20,172 nucleotides of DNA from CG2-30-68-42 sp037440385 (GTDB taxonomy: Bacteria; Pseudomonadota; Gammaproteobacteria; Burkholderiales; Rhodocyclaceae): NCBI GenBank assembly GCA_037440385.1, contig JBBIUI010000044.1, positions 1 to 20,172 of the forward strand, given 5' to 3'. This document shows positions 14,557 to 20,172 of this stretch, piece by piece. A model generated the notes under the pieces. The model did no database searches. It worked only from the letters and a program-made list of their open reading frames with translations, and was not told where the DNA came from. A program made the position numbers and the translations under genes. Numbering within the stretch: position 1 is the stretch's first letter; every line of letters begins with the position of its first letter.

Positions 14557-15453
14557 ATGGGTTCGATGCAAGCCATCACGGTCGCCGGTGGTTTCATGGC
14601 GACACTGGGGTTCGCGCTGGCGGCGCTGCTCGCGGCCGCACATCGGCGGCTGAACGTCTACGAGGATCCGCGCGTCGACGAGGTCGCGGTGATGTTGCCC
14701 CAGTCGAATTGCGGCGCCTGCGGCGCACCCGGCTGCCGGGTGTTCGCCGAGAAACTCGTCGCGGGCGCGGCGCAGCCGGTCCAATGCACGGTTGCCGCAC
14801 CGGCACAGCACGAAGCCATCGCCGGGGTGCTCGGCGTCGCGGTCGGCGAACAGGAGAAGCGGGTCGCGAGGCTCGCGTGCGCCGGAGGCCGGCACGTCGC
14901 CTGGCAGCGCGCCCGCTACGACGGCTTCGCGAGCTGCCGCGCCGCCGCGGTCGTGGCCGGAGGCGGCAAGGCCTGCGCCTGGGGCTGCCTGGGCCTGGGC
15001 GATTGCGCGGACGTCTGCACGTTCGATGCCATCAGCATGGACGCGCACGGACTGCCGGTGGTCGATGCCGCGCGCTGCACCGCCTGCAACGACTGCGTCG
15101 AGGTCTGTCCCAAAGGCTTGTTCTCGCTCGAACCGGTCAGCCGCAGGCTGTGGGTCGCGTGCCGCAATCTGGCCGAGGGCGGCATCGCCGAGTCCCAGTG
15201 CGAAGTCGCCTGCACCGCTTGCGGCAAATGCGTGGCGGATGCCGCACCGGGACTCGTGCGGCTCGAGCACAATCTGGCACGGGTCGATTACGCGCAAAAC
15301 GCCACGGCGCAGCGCCGCGCGATCGAACGCTGCCCGACCGGAGCCATCGTGTGGTTCGACGACGGCGGGCGGCCACTGCGCGGCGCGGCCGCCCGGCCGG
15401 TGCTGCGCGTGCGAGACCTGCCGCTCGCGACGGAAAGGAACCGGTCATGCTGA
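14557..15453 (+). CDS. RnfB-like membrane-anchored polyferredoxin
   Basis: A 298-residue protein with one N-terminal membrane helix (about 6-28) and a cytoplasmic iron-sulfur region. An RnfB-type Fe-S domain has C52, C55, C60 and C77 (NCGACGAPGC...QC). A CAWGCLGLGDCADVC motif (C140/144/150/154) and CTACNDCVEVCP (C174/177/180/184) follow, matching the long clostridial or archaeal type of RnfB rather than the short gammaproteobacterial one. The last domain is reduced: C219, C222 and C225, with C259 (ERCPTGAI) the only later candidate ligand. GGAGG at 14544-14548 lies 8 nt before the ATG at 14557. The stop overlaps the PFOR gene start by 7 nt, so the two are translationally coupled. I infer that it takes electrons from, or anchors, the PFOR at the membrane. 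No other rnf gene is in the window. Confidence 0.85.
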   Translation: MGSMQAITVAGGFMATLGFALAALLAAAHRRLNVYEDPRVDEVAVMLPQSNCGACGAPGCRVFAEKLVAGAAQPVQCTVAAPAQHEAIAGVLGVAVGEQEKRVARLACAGGRHVAWQRARYDGFASCRAAAVVAGGGKACAWGCLGLGDCADVCTFDAISMDAHGLPVVDAARCTACNDCVEVCPKGLFSLEPVSRRLWVACRNLAEGGIAESQCEVACTACGKCVADAAPGLVRLEHNLARVDYAQNATAQRRAIERCPTGAIVWFDDGGRPLRGAAARPVLRVRDLPLATERNRSC

Positions 15454-18400
15454 AGAAGCTGCGTGAGTTCAAATTGCTGGAGCGCGCCGCGCGGGGCCGC
15501 GGCGAGCAGTGCGTGTTCAAGTATCCGGGCGTGCGCGATGCCGTCGATGGCAATGCAGCCGTCATCGCGTGCGAGCGCGAAGCGTCGGATGCCGCGGGAG
15601 CCTATCCGATCACGCCTTCCACGCAGATGGGCGAGTACTGGGCGGAAGCCGCCAGCCGCGGCCACATCAACGTCTCGGGCCGCAAGCTGATCTTCGTCGA
15701 GCCGGAAAGCGAGCATGCCGCCGCCGGGGTGACCGCCGGCATGTCGATGAGCGGCCTGCGCGCGACCAATTTCTCTTCCGCCCAGGGCGTGGCCTTCATG
15801 CACGAGTCGTTGTACGCCGCGGCCGGCAAGCGCCTGCCGTACGTGCTCAACATGGGCTGCCGCGCGATCACCAAAGCGACGCTCAACGTCCACTGCGCCC
15901 ACGACGACTATCACTGCGTCGATGACACCGGATTCATCCAGGTCATGGCGAAGAACGCCCAGGGGGCGGCCGATCTGAACCTGATTGCGCGCAAGACCGC
16001 GGAGCTCGCGCTGACGCCGGCCATCGTCGCGCAGGACGGCTTCCTGACGACGCATCTGATCGAGTCGGTGCGCCTGCCGGAGCGCGAGCTGATCGCCGAG
16101 TTTCTCGGCCGTCCGGACGACCTGATCGAGGCGCCCACCGCGGCGCAGCGGCTCGTCTACGGGCCGGTGCGCCGGCGCGTGCCCGCGGCCTGGGACGTCG
16201 ACAATCCGATGCAGACGGGCGTGGTGCAGAACCAGGACGCCTACATGCAGGCGTGTGCCGCGCAGCGGCCGTACTTCTACGACGCCGTCGAGGCGCTCGC
16301 CGAGCGCTGCATGGACGAGTTCTTCGATCTGACCGGCAGGCGCTACGAGCGCGTGGGCGCGTACCGGTGCGACGATGCGCAGTACCTGATCGTCGGCATG
16401 GGCAGCATGGTTGTGCAGGCGGAGGCCGTCGCCGACTGGCTGCGCGCGAAGCGCGGCCTCAAGGTCGGCGTCGTCGACGTGACGATGTACCGTCCATTTC
16501 CGGGCGACCGGATCGGCCATCTGCTCAAGGGGCGACGCGGGGTCGCGGTGCTCGAGCGCACCGACCAGCCGCTCGCCGAGGATCTGCCGCTGATGCGCGA
16601 AGTGCGCGCGTGCCTGGCGAAGTGCATCGAGAACGGCGCGCAGGCCGACGACCGCCCCTACCCCGGGTATGCCGTCTATGACCGCGCCGGCGATCTTCCG
16701 GTGCTGTACTCCGGCTGTTACGGGCTGGGCTCGCGCGACCTGCAGCCGGAGGCGCTGATCGGCGCGGTCGAGAACATGCTGCCGGGCGCCGCCAGGCGCA
16801 GGTTCTTCTACCTGTCGGTGGATTTCGTGCGCGATCCCCCGGCCGATCCGAAGGAGGAAATCCGCCAGCAGCAGCTGCTCGAAGCCTATCCGCACATCGC
16901 CGCGCTGTCGCTTCACGGCAGCGAGAATCCCGACCTGATGCCCGAGGGCGCGATCACCGTGCGCATGCATTCGGTGGGCGGATGGGGCGCGATCACGACG
17001 GGCAAGAATCTGGCGGTGACGCTGTTCGAACTGCTCGGCTACGAGGTGCGCGCGAATCCGAAGTACGGCTCGGAGAAGAAGGGGCAGCCGACGACCTATT
17101 ACCTGTCGGCCGCGCCCGAGCCGATCCGCATCAACTGCGAGTACCGCCATGTCGACGTCGTGATCTCTCCCGACCCGAACGTGTTCGAACATTGCGATCC
17201 GCTCGCCGGCCTGAAGCGCGGCGGCGTGTTCATCATCCAGAGCGGTCTGGAGGATGCGGGCGCGGTCTGGGCGAGCTTTCCCGAGAGCGCGCGGCGAACC
17301 ATCGTCGAGCGCGACATCCGGGTGTTCTGGCTCGATGCCTTCCGCATCGCGCGCGAGGAGGCAGGCAACCCGGAACTGCAACTGCGCATGCAGGGCAACG
17401 CGTTTCAGGGCGCATTCTTCGCCGCGTCGCCGGTGATGGCGAAAGCCGGGCTGAGCGAGCAGAAACTGTTCGCCGCGATCCGCGCACAGCTCGAATCGAA
17501 GTTCGGCGCAAAGGGCGCGAGCATCGTCGAGGACAACGTGCGCGTGGTCAGCCGCGGGTTCCACGAATTGCGGGCGCTCACCGATCGAACGGCGCTCGCG
17601 GCTGCCCCGGCGGTGCGCCGCCCGGCCGGGGGGCTGCCGGTAATGCTCGCCCGGCTGCCGCACGGCGGCAGCGGCGTCGCGGACGCGCATCGGTTCTGGG
17701 CCGAGACCGGCAGCGCGTATGCCGCCGGCAAGGGTTCCGACAATCTGGCCGATCCCTTCATCGGCCTGTCGGTGATTCCCGCGGCGACCGGCGCGCTGCG
17801 CGACCTGACGCAGATCCGCTTCGATCATCCGGTGTGGATCCCCGAGAAGTGCACCGCCTGCGGCAACTGCTACGTCGCCTGTCCCGACAGCGCGATTCCG
17901 GGGCTGGTCAGCACGATCGGCGACGTGCTCGATACGGCGCTGCGCCGGGTCGAGACCGGCGGGCGGCCCACGCGCCACCTGCGCCGCGCGCTGCGGGCGG
18001 TGGAAAGGCGGCTTCGCGATTCGCTCGCGGGGCAGACCGCGCCGGACGTGCGCGCACTGCTCGACGCCGCGATCGATGCGACGATCGCGCAGGCGGGCGA
18101 GCAGCGCGAGGGTCTCGCCGCCGAGTTCGCGCTGCTTCGCGCGGAACTGGGCGAGTTCGCGTTCGCGCTGACCAAGCCCTATTACACGAACCGCGAGAAG
18201 AAGGCGCCGGGCAGCGGCGGGCTGTTCAGCATCACGGTCAATCCCTACACGTGCAAGGCGTGCGCGATGTGCGTCGAGGTGTGCGAGGACGATGCGCTCA
18301 CGATGGCGCCGCAGAGCCCGCAGAGCGTAGCCCGGCTGCGGCGCGACTGGAGGTTCTGGCTCGACCTGCCCTCGACGCCGGCGCAGTTCAGCCGCATCGA

Positions 18401-20172
18401 CAGCCTGGACGAGAAGATCGGCGCGCTGGAAACGCTGCTGCTCGACAAGCGCAACTACGCGTCGATGGTGTGCGGCGACGGCGCCTGCCTGGGTTGCGGC
18501 GAGAAGACCGCGATCCACCTGTTCACGGCCACCGTCAGCGCGCTGATGCAGCCGCGGGTGCGCGCCTTCGTGCAGCGGCTCGACGATCTGATCGGACGGC
18601 TCGAGAAGCACGTGCGGATGAAGCTCACCGAATCGCTTGATCTGTCCGATGCGAGCGCACTCGCGGCGGCCGCCGGCGGCGAAGGCGAGCTGACGCTGGC
18701 GAGCCTGTCGGCGCGGCTCGCGCAGGGCAAGGCCGAGCGCCCGCTCGACCCGCAGTGGGTGCAGTCGGTCGGCCGCCTGCTCGATTCGCTGCGCGATCTG
18801 CGTGCGCGCTACGTGGCGGGCCCCGACGGGCGTGTGCGCGCGCCGATGGGCATGGTCAATTCGACCGGCTGCACCTCGGTGTGGGCCTCGACCTATCCGT
18901 TCAACCCGTATCCGTTCCCGTGGACGAGCCATCTGTTCCAGGACTCGCCCTCGGTCGCGATGGGCGTGTTCGAAGGGCACATGGCGAGGATGGCCGAAGG
19001 CTTCGCGGCGGTGCGCCGCGCCGAGATCGAGCTCGCCGGAGACGCCGATCCGGCCGCCCGCGAGGAGTTCTTCCGGCGCTTCGACTGGCGATCGTTCTCG
19101 GACGAGGAGTGGCGGTTGTGCCCGCCGGTGGTCGCGCTGGGCGGGGACGGTGCGATGTATGACATCGGGTTCCAGAACCTGTCGCGCGCGCTCATTTCCG
19201 GCATGCCGGTCAAGGTGCTCGTCGTCGACACCCAGGTGTATTCGAACACCGGAGGCCAGGCATGCACGTCGGGCTTCACCGGACAGGTCTCCGACATGGC
19301 GCCCTGGGGAGCCGTGAATCACGGCAAACAGGAAACGCGCAAGGAGATCGGGCTGATCGCGGCGGCGCACCGCACGGCATTCGTGCTTCAGGGCAGCATC
19401 GCGCACACCACGCATCTGATCGAGGGTTTCATCGACGGGCTCAACAGCCGGCGTCCGGCGCTGTTCAACGTCTACGCGGTCTGTCCGCCCGAGCACGGCG
19501 TCGCGGACGATCAGGCGGTGGAACGTTCGCGCCTCGCGGTCGAGTCGCGCGCCTATCCGCTGCTGCGCTACGACCCGGACGCCGGCACCACCTTCGCCGA
19601 GTGCATGAGCCTAGAGGGCAACCCGTGCCTCGATGCCGACTGGCCGCGCTACCGGCTCGATTACCGCAACGAGGACGGCACGCAGGCGGCGCTCGATCTG
19701 CCGGTGACCTTCGCGGACTTCGCCGCGGGCGAGGCGCGTTTCGCCAAACAGTTCGAGACGGCGCCGCCCGGAACCTGGAGCGACGACATGGTGCCGCTCG
19801 CCGACTTCCTCGCGGCTGCGGCCGGGGATCGCGACGGGCGCGTGCCCTACCTCTGGGCGGTGGATCGCGACAATCGGCTCGTGCGTCTGCGGGTGGCGGG
19901 CGAACTGGTGCGCGCAACCGAGGAGCGGCTGCTGCTGTGGCACCAGCTCAAGGGGCTCGCCGGGCTCGACCGAGAGGCGGCCGACGAAGAGGCGATCGCG
20001 GCCCGCGCACGCGCCCAGGTCGCCGAAGAACTGGCGGGTGCGCTCGCGCGCATCGCAGGCGGCGCCGCGGCCGGCGCGCAGCCCGCGCCGGCGCTCGCCG
20101 CGGCGGACACCGCGGGCGATTACGAGCCGGTCTGGGTCGATACGCCGGAGTGCACGAGCTGCGACGAATGCA
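15447..20172 (+). CDS. Giant pyruvate:ferredoxin (2-oxoacid:acceptor) oxidoreductase, NifJ-like, 3' end outside the window
   Basis: At least 1575 residues, still open at the window edge; classical NifJ is about 1170-1200. It would oxidise pyruvate or another 2-oxoacid to acyl-CoA and CO2 with reduction of ferredoxin-type centres. Domains in order: alpha N-terminal TPP domain with YPITPST at 53-59, E87-S-E89 and R139 (CRAITK); alpha C-terminal domain about 330-480; gamma domain with VGGWGAITTGKN near 509-520; ferredoxin motifs C802/805/808/812 and C936/939/942/946; beta TPP domain with C1014 and C1017 (CLGCGEK), C1142 (NSTGCTS), GGDGAMYDIG near 1232, YSNTGGQ and C1346 (YAVCPPEHG). The four proximal-cluster cysteines are thus present. 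Extra material lies between the ferredoxin motifs and between C1017 and C1142. A tail after about 1370 ends with C1569, C1572 and C1575. AAGGAA precedes the ATG by 6 nt. Confidence 0.92.
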   Translation, partial: MLKKLREFKLLERAARGRGEQCVFKYPGVRDAVDGNAAVIACEREASDAAGAYPITPSTQMGEYWAEAASRGHINVSGRKLIFVEPESEHAAAGVTAGMSMSGLRATNFSSAQGVAFMHESLYAAAGKRLPYVLNMGCRAITKATLNVHCAHDDYHCVDDTGFIQVMAKNAQGAADLNLIARKTAELALTPAIVAQDGFLTTHLIESVRLPERELIAEFLGRPDDLIEAPTAAQRLVYGPVRRRVPAAWDVDNPMQTGVVQNQDAYMQACAAQRPYFYDAVEALAERCMDEFFDLTGRRYERVGAYRCDDAQYLIVGMGSMVVQAEAVADWLRAKRGLKVGVVDVTMYRPFPGDRIGHLLKGRRGVAVLERTDQPLAEDLPLMREVRACLAKCIENGAQADDRPYPGYAVYDRAGDLPVLYSGCYGLGSRDLQPEALIGAVENMLPGAARRRFFYLSVDFVRDPPADPKEEIRQQQLLEAYPHIAALSLHGSENPDLMPEGAITVRMHSVGGWGAITTGKNLAVTLFELLGYEVRANPKYGSEKKGQPTTYYLSAAPEPIRINCEYRHVDVVISPDPNVFEHCDPLAGLKRGGVFIIQSGLEDAGAVWASFPESARRTIVERDIRVFWLDAFRIAREEAGNPELQLRMQGNAFQGAFFAASPVMAKAGLSEQKLFAAIRAQLESKFGAKGASIVEDNVRVVSRGFHELRALTDRTALAAAPAVRRPAGGLPVMLARLPHGGSGVADAHRFWAETGSAYAAGKGSDNLADPFIGLSVIPAATGALRDLTQIRFDHPVWIPEKCTACGNCYVACPDSAIPGLVSTIGDVLDTALRRVETGGRPTRHLRRALRAVERRLRDSLAGQTAPDVRALLDAAIDATIAQAGEQREGLAAEFALLRAELGEFAFALTKPYYTNREKKAPGSGGLFSITVNPYTCKACAMCVEVCEDDALTMAPQSPQSVARLRRDWRFWLDLPSTPAQFSRIDSLDEKIGALETLLLDKRNYASMVCGDGACLGCGEKTAIHLFTATVSALMQPRVRAFVQRLDDLIGRLEKHVRMKLTESLDLSDASALAAAAGGEGELTLASLSARLAQGKAERPLDPQWVQSVGRLLDSLRDLRARYVAGPDGRVRAPMGMVNSTGCTSVWASTYPFNPYPFPWTSHLFQDSPSVAMGVFEGHMARMAEGFAAVRRAEIELAGDADPAAREEFFRRFDWRSFSDEEWRLCPPVVALGGDGAMYDIGFQNLSRALISGMPVKVLVVDTQVYSNTGGQACTSGFTGQVSDMAPWGAVNHGKQETRKEIGLIAAAHRTAFVLQGSIAHTTHLIEGFIDGLNSRRPALFNVYAVCPPEHGVADDQAVERSRLAVESRAYPLLRYDPDAGTTFAECMSLEGNPCLDADWPRYRLDYRNEDGTQAALDLPVTFADFAAGEARFAKQFETAPPGTWSDDMVPLADFLAAAAGDRDGRVPYLWAVDRDNRLVRLRVAGELVRATEERLLLWHQLKGLAGLDREAADEEAIAARARAQVAEELAGALARIAGGAAAGAQPAPALAAADTAGDYEPVWVDTPECTSCDEC

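Noticed and set aside
15288..19496. A 1402-codon open frame on the minus strand opposite the PFOR gene
   Set aside because: Its codons are in exact register with the PFOR codons, so stops would require TTA, CTA or TCA on the plus strand, which this GC-rich genome almost never uses. The frame is broken where a CTA codon occurs near 19611. The translation is Arg/His/Ala-rich with no recognisable domain.

Overview
The window is about 20 kb of very GC-rich DNA from what looks like a betaproteobacterium. I infer this from the order of the central genes (miaB, phoH, ybeY, corC, lnt, glyQ, glyS, gmhB, plsC), which is the usual order in Rhodocyclales and Burkholderiales-type chromosomes, and from codon use that almost avoids TTA, CTA and TCA. 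Every gene I can support is on the + strand. I see no tRNA, rRNA, insertion sequence, phage gene or CRISPR array.

Left accessory region (1-4168). A likely anaerobically induced operon begins with an FNR/ANR-type box and a well-placed -10 element. It encodes a Tat-exported protein with four [4Fe-4S] clusters (DsrO/HybA type), an NrfD/DsrP-type quinol-interacting membrane protein, and a periplasmic multiheme cytochrome c with three CXXCH sites and one CX3CH site. Next come a 142-residue protein I cannot assign and a hemerythrin-fold protein that has lost three of its seven usual iron ligands. The first three genes together look like the O, P and J parts of a Dsr-like transmembrane electron-transfer complex. 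No catalytic subunit and no DsrM/K are visible.

Core region (4323-14198). A small periplasmic protein precedes miaB (tRNA methylthiolation). Tightly packed or overlapping genes follow: phoH-type ATPase, ybeY (rRNA processing), corC-type CBS protein, lnt (lipoprotein N-acylation), glyQS (glycyl-tRNA synthetase), gmhB (LPS heptose precursor) and a PlsC-type acyltransferase. The glyQ/glyS junction carries an imperfect direct duplication of about 66 bp that includes the Shine-Dalgarno sequence and GTG start, so glyS has two in-frame starts 37 codons apart.

Right accessory region (14199-20172). After a strong sigma70-type promoter comes an RNA leader of about 290 nt with several stable hairpins. 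It leads into an RnfB-like membrane-anchored iron-sulfur protein that overlaps by 7 nt the start of a giant pyruvate:ferredoxin oxidoreductase-type enzyme. That enzyme is at least 1575 residues long and runs off the window. It has two large insertions relative to classical NifJ and a C-terminal extension in which another ferredoxin motif is starting. The best candidates for an undescribed system are this RnfB-like plus giant PFOR pair, which may be a membrane-tethered 2-oxoacid oxidase, and the FNR-controlled redox operon on the left.
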